This document shows positions 17,641-25,962 of a stretch of 64,000 nt of DNA, piece after piece. The stretch covers positions 62,001 to 126,000 of the forward strand of contig NZ_JACGLT010000004.1 of assembly GCF_014062315.1 (NCBI RefSeq). Direction: 5' to 3'. The translations under genes were made by a program, and so were the position numbers. Under the pieces are notes generated by a model. That model was not told the origin of the DNA. It made no database searches and saw only the letters and a program-made list of their open reading frames with translations. The stretch comes from Gelidibacter maritimus (GTDB lineage Bacteria; Bacteroidota; Bacteroidia; Flavobacteriales; Flavobacteriaceae). Positions within the stretch are counted from its first letter, which is position 1; every line of letters begins with the position of its first letter.

Positions 17641-18867
17641 ATGAATCTGTTAAAAAGAATCCACCTATTTAGCCTATTAGGAGTTTTTATATTGGCGTCC
17701 TGTAATGAGAGTATAAATAAAAAGGAAGCTGATATAGCTGAGACTTATATTGCCGATGTTAAAAAGGAGTTTGCTCCAGATAAACGAGTGGCTCTATTTG
17801 ATGTACATGCTGAAAAGTTAAAGGGTAATTATATATTAAAAGGTGAATCAAATTTACCAGATGCGGTAAGCGCGTTAAAAGAGAAATTAGATGCGGAGTC
17901 TATTTCCTACACCGATAGCGTTCAGGTGCTTCCCGCAAAGGGGAGTAAAAAGGCTCGCGGTCTCGTAAAAATATCTGTAGCCAACTTAAGAGGAAAGGGA
18001 ACCCATTCGGCTGAATTGGTAACTCAAGCCATGTTGGGCACTCCTTTGACCATTCTTAAGCATACGCCGGGATGGAGCTTGATCCAAACGCCTGAAGGTT
18101 ATATTTCTTGGGTTGATAATGGCGGAATTGTGAGTTTGACCGATGAGGAATTTGCCGATTGGAAAGCTGCTGACAAATTGATATATCTCAACACGTATGG
18201 CGCATCTTACGTAAATCCGGACACAAATAGTCAAGTGGTTTCAGACTTGGTGGCAGGCAATATTATAGAAGTACTGGGCGAAAAAAATGGATTTTATGAG
18301 ATTAAATATCCTGATGGTAAAAAAGCATTTATTGAAAAAGACAAGGCCAAGCCGTATTTGGAATGGGTGGCGTCAGTAGATCAGTCTCAGGAAGATTTGG
18401 TAGCTTCTGCTAAAAAGATGATGGGCTCGCCGTATTTGTGGGGTGGCACTTCTCCTAAGGGAATGGATTGTAGCGGATTTACAAAAACAGTTTTCTTTTT
18501 AAACGGTTTGATCATTCCAAGAGACGCCTCGCAACAGATCCATACAGGTGAGATGGTGGATTCTACCAAAAACTTTGAAAACTTGGAACCTGGTGATTTG
18601 CTGTTTTTTGGAAGGAAAGCGACTGATACCTCAAGGGAAAGAGTGGTGCACGTAGGGATGTGGATTGGCGACAACAAATTTATTCATGCCATGGGCGACG
18701 TCCATATCAGTAATATGGACCCTGAAGCTGACGATTTTGACAAATACAACTACGATAGATATTTGCGTACCAAACGAATTATCAATCAGAAGGACGAAGG
18801 CTTGTTGTACTTAGCAAATTCTGATCTTTTTATGGCTAAAAATGAGGCGAAACCCATTAAAGATTAA
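17641..18867 (+). CDS. SH3-domain / NlpC-P60 peptidase lipoprotein (C40)
   Basis: I start at ATG 17641 because it opens MNLLKRIHLFSLLGVFILASC, a lipoprotein signal; an in-frame GTG 75 bases upstream would hide it. The 408-residue product has two bacterial-SH3-like segments (about residues 105-230) and then an NlpC/P60 domain. There, GMDCSGFTKTVFF carries the catalytic Cys and VVHVGMWIGDNKFIHAMG carries the His. It should cut gamma-D-Glu-diamino-acid bonds in peptidoglycan. It converges on the porin operon and shares the terminator at 18940-18964. Confidence 0.92.
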   Translation: MNLLKRIHLFSLLGVFILASCNESINKKEADIAETYIADVKKEFAPDKRVALFDVHAEKLKGNYILKGESNLPDAVSALKEKLDAESISYTDSVQVLPAKGSKKARGLVKISVANLRGKGTHSAELVTQAMLGTPLTILKHTPGWSLIQTPEGYISWVDNGGIVSLTDEEFADWKAADKLIYLNTYGASYVNPDTNSQVVSDLVAGNIIEVLGEKNGFYEIKYPDGKKAFIEKDKAKPYLEWVASVDQSQEDLVASAKKMMGSPYLWGGTSPKGMDCSGFTKTVFFLNGLIIPRDASQQIHTGEMVDSTKNFENLEPGDLLFFGRKATDTSRERVVHVGMWIGDNKFIHAMGDVHISNMDPEADDFDKYNYDRYLRTKRIINQKDEGLLYLANSDLFMAKNEAKPIKD

Positions 18868-18939
18868 CTGCGGATAAGACTGTTTCTAATTTTAAAATGG
18901 ATAAACATCCTTGAAAAACAATAATAAGAATCAATAAAA

Positions 18940-18964
18940 ATGCTCCGATATGGAGCATTTTTTT
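18940..18964. terminator. Bidirectional terminator between convergent units
   Basis: ATGCTCC-gatat-GGAGCAT is a perfect 7-bp stem. It has an A-run on the left and a T-run on the right, so it can end both the NlpC/P60 transcript and the minus-strand outer-membrane protein operon. Confidence 0.8.
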
Positions 18965-19095
18965 GATCTTATTTATGTGTTGGAAAATGGCAATTGTATA
19001 GATGGGAAATTTGGTTCGCTGATTCGCTGTATACAAACCAACCCATCTCGCAGTATTTATTTTTATTCAACGTTCTATCGGCTACTCGCTGTCGT

Positions 19096-20334
19096 CTAAA
19101 AATAACTACTAAACCCCATATACCAAGTTGCTGCTCTTTCGGTAGGGTTGTTAAGGATATCTTTGTTCCATTCGTAACGGTAGTTGATGCGGAACACTGT
19201 TTTTGGAGTAGGTCGAAAGCTGATCCCTGGGGTAACTGCAAGGAGTTGATCGCCAATTCTTGTGTTGGTTTCCTTAAATCGACCAACATTCCAATCGACA
19301 TAATCAAATCGCGCAGCAACATTAAAGGTGGCATCCTCCCATTCAAAAATTTTGCTTTTGTAAACCGGTTGGACAATATCCATAAACACGCCACGCTGTT
19401 TATTTCCGTATTGTTGGGTATAGGTGTCTGGGGTTTCCGCCCAAATCCAAGCAGCTTCTCCCACGATATAAGTTCCAGTAGCCTTGATGGTCGTGTTCCA
19501 ATCTATAGCAAAAACATCTACTTTTGCTTGGTCTTCTACGTCTTCGCCATCATCTTGAAACTTATTATAGGTGCCTCCCATATAAGAGACCCCAATTTCT
19601 CCTATCTTTCTATTTTTTACCGCCAATTTTCCAGAAAACATGGCTTTTCCGCTTAAGTTGTCCTCAAATAAATTGTCGCCATCCTTATGTGCGGGTAGAT
19701 AGGTTTTATCCTGCTCATTGGAAATGATTCTGCTACTAAAGCCATTGGTCAAATAAGCCTCATAGCCGAAAATCCAATTGCCCGAATAGGTTTTTCCGTA
19801 CATTCCAAACCCAGCGTTAGATAGGGTAGCGGCCAACATATTGACCGCAACATCAGGGCGTTCTACGAATTCCCACTTCGGACCGTCATGGTTCTCATTA
19901 AAAGCACCAATGGGATTCATGACAATTCCACCTCGAAAGTTGAACAACGGATGAAAGGCCACATCCAAAGCGGCAAATTCAATAGCGACCTCTTTCCCGC
20001 CGTCTTCAAATTCTATTTCGGTCAAGAACTTGATACGCTCCGATATGGAAGCAGCCATAAATATGGTCAATCGCCGGGCTTGAAAAGACAAGCCATCCGT
20101 GATGCCCTCCTCGGTTCTGTGCATGGTATTGGCTTCCAAATAGCCACCCACGGTTACGGGAACTTTATCAAAGCTCAAAGTGGGTCTACTAAAAACCGCG
20201 TCCATGTTTAATTCTTGTTCGTTGTTTTCTTCACCCTTTTCGGGGTCTTCTTCCTGGGCATGTGCCGAACCGAAGCAGCATATTGCTATAATTAATAAAT
20301 TGATTTTAAGAAAGTTCAATGTAGATATTTTCAT
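19096..20334 (-). CDS. Outer-membrane porin-like beta-barrel protein
   Basis: The 412-residue protein has a cleavable signal peptide (INLLIIAICCFGSAHAQ). After an acidic stretch it shows amphipathic beta-strands: VTVGGYLEANTMHR, FQARRLTIFMAASISERIKFLTEIEFE, and the C-terminal FRINYRYEWNKDILNNPTERAATWYMGFSSYF ending in Phe, as barrel proteins do. It resembles phosphate-selective/OprP-like channels in layout. Its start lies inside the end of the Rieske gene (29-base overlap), so it is the third gene of the di-heme/Rieske operon and may supply that system's substrate. Confidence 0.75.
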   Translation of the reverse strand: MKISTLNFLKINLLIIAICCFGSAHAQEEDPEKGEENNEQELNMDAVFSRPTLSFDKVPVTVGGYLEANTMHRTEEGITDGLSFQARRLTIFMAASISERIKFLTEIEFEDGGKEVAIEFAALDVAFHPLFNFRGGIVMNPIGAFNENHDGPKWEFVERPDVAVNMLAATLSNAGFGMYGKTYSGNWIFGYEAYLTNGFSSRIISNEQDKTYLPAHKDGDNLFEDNLSGKAMFSGKLAVKNRKIGEIGVSYMGGTYNKFQDDGEDVEDQAKVDVFAIDWNTTIKATGTYIVGEAAWIWAETPDTYTQQYGNKQRGVFMDIVQPVYKSKIFEWEDATFNVAARFDYVDWNVGRFKETNTRIGDQLLAVTPGISFRPTPKTVFRINYRYEWNKDILNNPTERAATWYMGFSSYF

Positions 20335-20746
20335 TTTGAATGCTTGTTTTGTATGTTTTTAAATCTTGATCGGCTGGCCCTTCCAAAACGCCACCTTTGG
20401 TATCAAATTCACTGCCATGGCACGGACAGCTGTAAATACCGCCACCCACATTAAGCTCACAACCGCGATGCGTACACTTCATTAGTGCCGCCGTATATTC
20501 ATTGTTTCCAGTTTTATAAAGACAAATGGGAAAGTCCTCCCTAGAGGTCTTGACCAACACAAAAGTCCTATAGGTTGTGGTGTTTTTTTTGACTATCTCA
20601 AACTCCGAAAGTGGCACAATAAGGCTATTGTTTTTGATGCTGCTCGTGGCATAATAAATGCTCTCGCAAGAGGTCAGGAGGGCGGAGGCAAAGGGAAGAC
20701 CTATCAAGCCCATCCCGCAGGTTTTTAAGAATTTTTTCCGATCCAT
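20306..20746 (-). CDS. Rieske [2Fe-2S] lipoprotein
   Basis: The 146-residue protein carries CTHRGCELNV and YSCPCHGSEFD, the CxH...CxxH ligand set for a Rieske cluster. The N-terminus MDRKKFLKTCGMGLIGLPFASALLTSC looks like an export signal ending at a lipidation Cys, with a Tat-like RKKFLK motif rather than a strict RR. It is therefore probably a periplasmic, membrane-anchored electron carrier. It lies 10 bases after the di-heme cytochrome gene, so electron transfer between the two is likely. Not part of a bc1 complex here, as no cytochrome b is nearby. Confidence 0.88.
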   Translation of the reverse strand: MDRKKFLKTCGMGLIGLPFASALLTSCESIYYATSSIKNNSLIVPLSEFEIVKKNTTTYRTFVLVKTSREDFPICLYKTGNNEYTAALMKCTHRGCELNVGGGIYSCPCHGSEFDTKGGVLEGPADQDLKTYKTSIQNENIYIELS

Positions 20747-20756
20747 AAGTGTGGTT

Positions 20757-21953
20757 TTATAAGGATTCGATGAATTTTAAGACTTGATCTTTTTCAGTTT
20801 GGCTCAGGCCCAGGTACAAGTTTTTTGAATTTTCAGCTTCGCCACCGTGATACAAAATGGCTTCTTCAATGCTTCTGGCCCTTCCATCGTGGAGCAAGAA
20901 GTACTGTCCGCCTTGCGAATCCTTCGCCAAACCGATGCCCCATAATGCCGGTGTTTTCCATTCGTAAGAATGTGCGTAACCTTCGGTATAGCCATCATCG
21001 AGATCTGGTCCCATATCATGTAACAACAAATCAGTGTAGGGATGAAACTCTTTATAGGAAATGGCTACAATAGGCGAATATCCTGTAGTTAAGGTCGGTT
21101 TGTGACAAGCGGCACATTGTAGATCACCAAACAAAGCTTTCCCAGCCATGACATCTGGATCGTCTTGGTCTCTTGGGATGGGCGCTTTTAGAGTTTTTAA
21201 ATAAAACACTACGTCGCTAATGGTCTGTCGGTCTATTTCCGATGGCATTTTGTCGCCACTATACGTTTCATAAGGTTCAAAGTAGGAGGTAATACCAATG
21301 TCTTGATTATAGGCATCGGCCGTTTGATGCAGGAGATCATACATATTTCCTTTTTTTCCAAAACGTGTAATGTACTTTCCATCAACACTAATGGTTTCCG
21401 GGCGGTCCTTGACATAGTCGGGTCTGGTGTTCCAGTGTACCCGACCACTGATGCCGTCACCATCCAAATCGTCTGGGTCGGACATATCGATAAGGTCCTG
21501 ATCAGTTACCGCGTCCAAGAACCCCAAGCCCGTAACAATAGGCGCAATCAAATCGGTATGCGGGGCACCTGGTGGCAAGGTTTCTGGCTCATAACCTGGA
21601 ATGGCTCGGTTTTGTAACTGGGGGCCGCCTTGCTTCAAATACTCATTAACCCCAGGGAAGGATTGTCCAAACCTTGTGAATTTCACAAAAGGATGGCCTT
21701 TTCCGTCACCAGCGTGACAGCTCACACAACTCGTTCCGGTAAAAATTGGGCCCAACCCGGTTTCTACGGTAAATATCTGATCGTTAAAAGCCACATCGCC
21801 CTTGATAAAACGTTGGGCTTCTGCCATGGTCAAATCTTCAACAGGACCATCGAGCAGTTCATACTCTTCGGGTTCTTGTGGAGCTAAAACCTCACAAGAA
21901 AAAAATAATGGAAGTAATAATAAACTTCCAAATAGATAACTTTTCATTCTCAT
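20757..21953 (-). CDS. Di-heme c-type oxidoreductase (DHOR/DUF1111-like)
   Basis: This 398-residue lipoprotein (signal ending LFFSC, Cys20) has two heme-c motifs, TSCVSCHAG near residue 76 and LQCAACHKP near residue 280. Around them are GHPFVKFTRFGQ, GRVHWNTRPDYV and LLHDMGPDLDDGY, which fit the DHOR or thiol-oxidoreductase family related to di-heme peroxidases. It acts in the periplasm or outer membrane. It is first in an operon with a Rieske protein and a porin. The electron donor and substrate are unknown. Confidence 0.88.
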   Translation of the reverse strand: MRMKSYLFGSLLLLPLFFSCEVLAPQEPEEYELLDGPVEDLTMAEAQRFIKGDVAFNDQIFTVETGLGPIFTGTSCVSCHAGDGKGHPFVKFTRFGQSFPGVNEYLKQGGPQLQNRAIPGYEPETLPPGAPHTDLIAPIVTGLGFLDAVTDQDLIDMSDPDDLDGDGISGRVHWNTRPDYVKDRPETISVDGKYITRFGKKGNMYDLLHQTADAYNQDIGITSYFEPYETYSGDKMPSEIDRQTISDVVFYLKTLKAPIPRDQDDPDVMAGKALFGDLQCAACHKPTLTTGYSPIVAISYKEFHPYTDLLLHDMGPDLDDGYTEGYAHSYEWKTPALWGIGLAKDSQGGQYFLLHDGRARSIEEAILYHGGEAENSKNLYLGLSQTEKDQVLKFIESL

Positions 21954-21969
21954 AATTTATAATTTTAGA

Positions 21970-22000
21970 CAAAGCTAAACAATATTAATAATGAAGCAAA
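21970..22000 (-). promoter_or_regulatory. Promoter of the di-heme/Rieske/porin operon
   Basis: On the minus strand TTTG (22000-21997), 19 bases, then TAGCTTTG (21977-21970) match the Bacteroidetes consensus exactly. The cytochrome ATG follows 16 bases later. Confidence 0.7.
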
Positions 22001-22206
22001 TATATTTTTAGGTTAATCTAAATATTGTGGTTTTGTTTCACTAAAACGACCTTCGGAACTTGGAATATGGAAGTACTGCACTTAATAATCAGTCATAATC
22101 TGCACACGCTTAAATTTTAACTTCCGACAAGGCAGGTAAATGCAGACCTCATTGTTAAAGCACAATTCCATATTCCCTTTCCCTAACACCTAATGCCTTT
22201 CCCGTT

Positions 22207-23412
22207 TCACCTCAATTCATAAAACCCACGTTTCCCAATTTTGATCCGTAGTTCCGGTTTCAGCGGAATAGTTTGGAACGGGTCGGTCATCTTTTCGGTA
22301 TCGATTTGAATGGCACCGCTTTCAATGAGTCGTCTTAGTGCAGACTTGCTCAAATCATCTTTGAGGTGGCTGCATAAATCAATCAAACTAAGACTACCAT
22401 TTTTAGAAGTCATGGTTGATATGGCAACAGGTTCGAATACTTTCTCCGCAAAGGTTTTGTTTTGAAATTGATTGGTAAAAAAGTCTTCGGCGTTTTGGGC
22501 TTCTTCAGCATTGTGATATTGGGTAATGATGTTTTTAGCGATGATCTTTTTGATGTTCATAGGGTTTTCTCCAGCGGCCAATCGCTCTTTAAAGGCTTGC
22601 TTTTCTTCGACAGAAAAGTCGGTGGTCAATTCTAAAAACTCTGTAATTAACGTATCAGGCATAGACATTGTTTTACCAAACATCTCATTTGGGGCGTCGG
22701 TCAAACCAATGGTATTGTGCAAGGATTTGCTCATTTTTTCCTTCCCGTCCAATCCTCTCAATAGCGGCATACACATAACCGTTTGTGCTGGCATACCGTA
22801 AGTTTGTTGCAATTGACGGCCCATGGTGCAATTAAAAAGCTGGTCGGTGCCACCCATTTCAATGTCGCAGTTGATTTTAACGGAATCGTAGCCTTGCAAG
22901 ATGGGGTACACCAACTCGTGCATGGCTATAGGTGTGTTTTCGGTATAACGTTGATTGAAATCCTTACGGTGCATCAATTGGGCCACGGTTACTTTAGATA
23001 AAATCTGAATAATCTCAGAAAATGAGAGTTGGTCCAGCCAATCGGAGTTGAAAACAATCTCACTTTTTTCAACATCAATAATCTTGGATAGCTGTGCAAT
23101 ATAGGTTTGAGCATTCTGCACAACTTCTTCATTGCTCAATGGTTGTCGACTTTTATTTTTCCCCGTCGGATCGCCAATTCTTGCGGTAAAATCGCCCACC
23201 AAAATAACGATTTGATGCCCTAAATCTTGAAATTCCTTCAATTTTTTGAGCACAACTGCATGACCCAAATGTAAATCGGGGGCCGTGGGGTCAAATCCAA
23301 GTTTGATGATGAGCTGTTTACCATCTTTTTTGGCCTGTTCCAACTTTTGGTCTAATCCACCTTCTGGTAGGATGATCTCTACGTTTTCTTTTAATCTAAT
23401 TGCTGTTTTCAT
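22207..23412 (-). CDS. tyrS: Tyrosyl-tRNA synthetase
   Basis: The start is placed at 23412 (MKTAIRLKEN). A longer in-frame version would begin inside the terminator hairpin at 23433-23453. The 401-residue class I enzyme has PTAPDLHLGHAVVL (HIGH-like), YPILQGYDSV, DQLFNCTMGR and KEKMSKSLHN (KMSKS), and ends in an S4-like RNA-binding domain (SALRRLIESGAIQID). It charges tRNA-Tyr with tyrosine. A leader with its own promoter, a Tyr-rich mini-ORF and an intrinsic terminator precedes the gene and probably controls it by attenuation. Confidence 0.97.
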   Translation of the reverse strand: MKTAIRLKENVEIILPEGGLDQKLEQAKKDGKQLIIKLGFDPTAPDLHLGHAVVLKKLKEFQDLGHQIVILVGDFTARIGDPTGKNKSRQPLSNEEVVQNAQTYIAQLSKIIDVEKSEIVFNSDWLDQLSFSEIIQILSKVTVAQLMHRKDFNQRYTENTPIAMHELVYPILQGYDSVKINCDIEMGGTDQLFNCTMGRQLQQTYGMPAQTVMCMPLLRGLDGKEKMSKSLHNTIGLTDAPNEMFGKTMSMPDTLITEFLELTTDFSVEEKQAFKERLAAGENPMNIKKIIAKNIITQYHNAEEAQNAEDFFTNQFQNKTFAEKVFEPVAISTMTSKNGSLSLIDLCSHLKDDLSKSALRRLIESGAIQIDTEKMTDPFQTIPLKPELRIKIGKRGFYELR

Positions 23413-23425
23413 ATCATTTTGAAAT

Positions 23426-23453
23426 AAAAAAAGCCCGAGCAAAATGCTCGGGC
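23426..23453 (-). terminator. Intrinsic terminator (attenuator) in the tyrS leader
   Basis: On the minus strand GCCCGAGCA (23453-23445), loop TTT, and TGCTCGGGC (23441-23433) form a perfect 9-bp stem, followed by seven Ts. It lies between the leader ORF and the tyrS ATG at 23412. Since tyrS transcription must pass it, it should act as an attenuator rather than a gene-end terminator. Confidence 0.85.
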
Positions 23454-23521
23454 CTTAGGTATGTTACTATATATGGTTTGTTTTAAATCACGTTCACGTA
23501 TGCATATAACCTATCCGAGCA
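23445..23521 (-). promoter_or_regulatory. Candidate antiterminator pairing in the tyrS leader
   Basis: TGCTCGG (23521-23515) in the leader ORF can pair with CCGAGCA (23451-23445), which is the 5' arm of the terminator. TAGGT (23513-23509) can pair with ACCTA (23460-23456) next to it. That gives 12 bp with a small internal loop, mutually exclusive with the terminator stem. The first segment starts 12 bases after the tandem Tyr codons 16-17. Confidence 0.65.
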
Positions 23522-23584
23522 AATATTAGAAGTATAATAAGTGCTGAAATACGGAAGGCGCAATATGTGGTTCAAAATTTTCAT
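23483..23584 (-). CDS. Tyr-rich leader peptide of tyrS (33 codons)
   Basis: ATG at 23584 opens a 33-codon ORF ending at TAA 23485-23483. Five codons are Tyr: residues 12, 16, 17, 27 and 29, within RLPYFSTYYTS and DRLYAYV. This is about 15 percent Tyr, far above usual. The ORF starts within a few bases of the transcription start predicted from the promoter at 23593-23622, so it may be leaderless. Its place before a terminator and tyrS fits a sensor peptide whose slow translation reports low Tyr-tRNA. Known amino-acid attenuators work this way; that it applies here is inference. Confidence 0.7.
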   Translation of the reverse strand: MKILNHILRLPYFSTYYTSNICSDRLYAYVNVI

Positions 23585-23592
23585 TTCGAGGG

Positions 23593-23622
23593 CAAAGGTA
23601 GGTAAACTTATAGCATGTACAA
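23593..23622 (-). promoter_or_regulatory. Promoter of the tyrS leader
   Basis: On the minus strand TTG (23622-23620), exactly 19 bases, then TACCTTTG (23600-23593) is a perfect Bacteroidetes promoter. The expected start site is near 23588, a few bases before the leader ATG. The rest of the spacer up to 23803 has no further gene. Confidence 0.75.
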
Positions 23623-23803
23623 GTTGTTTTAACATAAGATCGTTTATTTTAACGGATTATACCAGTTCAAAAGCTTGCCCTAAGATATTTCAAATAAATT
23701 AACATTGAATAAGCCAAGGTCTAATTAGTAGTAATATGAGCGGGTCGTTATCAAATCCTTAACCCTATTATCTCCATTTTTATATATAGCATCAACCCAA
23801 AAA

Positions 23804-24625
23804 CTATCGGTCTGACCTCTTAAAATGTTTATCAAAAAACAGTAACTGATAGGCTATTGCATTTTTCCAATAGGCCCAATTGTGTTGTCCAGGACGTTCA
23901 ATATAGTCGTGTGGAATATTTCTTTCCAGCAGCTTTTCGTGCAATCGTTTATTGACTTCATAAAAGAAATCGTCAATACCACAATCGATTATAAGTTTCA
24001 GACGGTCCGCTTGCAGTTTATAAACCAGATTGATTACGGTGTGTTCTTCCCAATTGTTTTTATGCTCAGCGTAAGTTCCTAAGCGTTTAGGCAAATCCCA
24101 GTTGTTAGGAAACGGTCGAATATCAACCCCACCGCTCATACTTCCTGCAGCACCCCAAATATCTTGATGTTTAAAGGCAAGGTACAACGCACCGTGGCCA
24201 CCCATACTCAATCCAGTGATGGCGCGCCCAGATTTATCTGCTAAAGTATTATAGATGCTATCTATACTCGAGATAAGCTCTTCCGCCATATAGGTTTCAT
24301 ACCTCATTTGATCATCCACGGGACTGTCAAAATACCAACTTGTTTCGCCACCATCAGGACAAACAATAATCAGATTATAGGCATCCACATACGCTTTGAG
24401 CCTTGGCACCTTAGCAAGCCAATTGGTATGGTTGCCGCCAGCACCATGAAGTAAGTATAAAACAGGGAAGTTTAGCTTGGTGTCGGCATATTGATCTGGT
24501 AGAATGACCAAATTCGGAATGGATTTATTCATAGACGCACTCCAAACCGTAACCGTATCGACTTTGGCGGCATGGACAGTGAGGCTATAACAAGCTAACA
24601 GGAGGATCAATAATTTTTGTTTCAT
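23804..24625 (-). CDS. Secreted esterase, esterase-D/PF00756-like alpha/beta hydrolase
   Basis: The start at 24625 gives MKQKLLILLLACYSLTVHA, a normal signal peptide; an in-frame ATG 33 bases upstream adds MNTLKTSYPIT. The 273-residue product has FPVLYLLHGAGGNHTNW, the nucleophile elbow GLSMGGHGALYLAF, IIDCGIDDFF with the likely acid, and RPGQHNWAYW with the catalytic His. These make a full Ser-Asp-His triad of the esterase family that includes feruloyl/acyl esterases. It follows the EEP gene with a gap of some 50 bases and is likely co-transcribed. Substrate unknown. Confidence 0.87.
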   Translation of the reverse strand: MKQKLLILLLACYSLTVHAAKVDTVTVWSASMNKSIPNLVILPDQYADTKLNFPVLYLLHGAGGNHTNWLAKVPRLKAYVDAYNLIIVCPDGGETSWYFDSPVDDQMRYETYMAEELISSIDSIYNTLADKSGRAITGLSMGGHGALYLAFKHQDIWGAAGSMSGGVDIRPFPNNWDLPKRLGTYAEHKNNWEEHTVINLVYKLQADRLKLIIDCGIDDFFYEVNKRLHEKLLERNIPHDYIERPGQHNWAYWKNAIAYQLLFFDKHFKRSDR

Positions 24626-24677
24626 GGTAATTGGATATGATGTCTTGAGCGTATTCACGAGCTATAAAAAAGAATGA

Positions 24678-25745
24678 CTAGTTAGTCTCTTTACCTTTCT
24701 GTATTTTCTCTTTTGCCCATTCCTTTTGGGATTCGTCTAAGTCAAGTTTTTCTTGACTGGCTTTCTTTTCTGGTGCATAATTCAGTTTGATGTACATGGG
24801 AAAGTGATCAGATCCAATATGTTTCTCACGAGAGATGTCTATCAACGTAAAATCGTCACTATGAAAAACATGATCTAATGGCCAACGTAAGAGGTAATAT
24901 TTTGTTGTAAATGTATTAAAGAAGCCTCGTCCACGTCTGGGATCCATCAAACCACTAACCCGCTGAAATATTTTGGTTGTTCTCGACCACGCAACATCAT
25001 TTAAATCGCCAAAAACTAAAGTCAGTTTTGGATTTTTCTCAATCTTATCGCCTACCAATAAGATCTCTGCATCTCGATTGGTGGAGGTGTCGCTTTCGCT
25101 TGGGCTCGGAGGTCTGGGGTGGAGACAGTGTATTTTTGCCTTAAGGCCGTTTTCTAAGCCTACAAAACCATGAATGGATGGGATGTCATCTTTTATTAAA
25201 TAACGCACTTCCATATCTGTCAACGGAAGTTTGGAGTAAAGGTGCATACCATATAAATTATCTAAAGGCACCTTAACGGTATAAGGATACCTGTCCTCTA
25301 GCTGATCCAGGGCTTCTTCCCAGTCTTTGTCAGATTCTAAGGTTAAGAATATATCGGGATTTCTATAGTTGATTAAATCAATTAATTTTTGGTACGCTCT
25401 ATTGGTCATTAAAACATTGCTCACCAGAATGCTGATTTCATTATCACTTGGACCGCCTTTATAATCAAGTACTTGTTTTTTTGCTAAAATGGTATATGGA
25501 AAAATGAGCCAGAACTGATACGCTAAACATAAAACTAGGGCCCCAAGGATAATAAAATGCCATGGTTGCTGAAATGAATAGGCCACCAAAGCAAGACCTA
25601 AATTGATTAGAATTAAAAATGAAATTTGAATTCTGGGAAAATCAAATCCGCGGATCCACCACGAATCAAACCTGGTAGCCGACGCGAGACTAGGAATGCA
25701 GATGATTAAGTTGAATGCAAGTGTTATGATTTCAAAAGTGTTCAC
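24678..25745 (-). CDS. Endonuclease/exonuclease/phosphatase-family membrane protein
   Basis: The 355-residue protein has three hydrophobic segments in the first 95 residues and then an EEP domain outside the membrane. ILVSNVLMTN, PDIFLTLESDKDW, VFGDLNDVAWS and GSDHFPMYIKLN give the metal-binding and catalytic Asn, Glu, Asp and His of the family. EEP domains cut phosphodiester bonds in nucleic acids or lipids; a periplasmic, membrane-anchored form is common in Flavobacteria with unknown substrate. The Lys-rich C-terminal tail is probably disordered. Confidence 0.85.
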   Translation of the reverse strand: MNTFEIITLAFNLIICIPSLASATRFDSWWIRGFDFPRIQISFLILINLGLALVAYSFQQPWHFIILGALVLCLAYQFWLIFPYTILAKKQVLDYKGGPSDNEISILVSNVLMTNRAYQKLIDLINYRNPDIFLTLESDKDWEEALDQLEDRYPYTVKVPLDNLYGMHLYSKLPLTDMEVRYLIKDDIPSIHGFVGLENGLKAKIHCLHPRPPSPSESDTSTNRDAEILLVGDKIEKNPKLTLVFGDLNDVAWSRTTKIFQRVSGLMDPRRGRGFFNTFTTKYYLLRWPLDHVFHSDDFTLIDISREKHIGSDHFPMYIKLNYAPEKKASQEKLDLDESQKEWAKEKIQKGKETN

Positions 25746-25962
25746 AAAATCAATTTAAAATATTAGTCTGAACAAGAATTATAAGGAAAGCCCAATTGCG
25801 GCCCAAATTTCAGTGATCACAACAAGTTGGTCAAAAAAATAAATTTCCTAAATCCATGACGGTTCTATTTGATGCTACAAGATATTAAAAACTAAAAACT
25901 TAAGAAACATTAATCGTTTATAATAGAACCGCAATTGTTTGGGGAGTAAATGGACTACACAA

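Noticed and set aside
18994-19656. 220-codon plus-strand frame
   Set aside because: It is antisense to the outer-membrane porin gene, which has a signal peptide, barrel pattern and operon context.
23413-23442. Ten-residue N-terminal extension of TyrS
   Set aside because: It would start translation within the terminator hairpin; MKTAIRL at 23412 is the sensible start.
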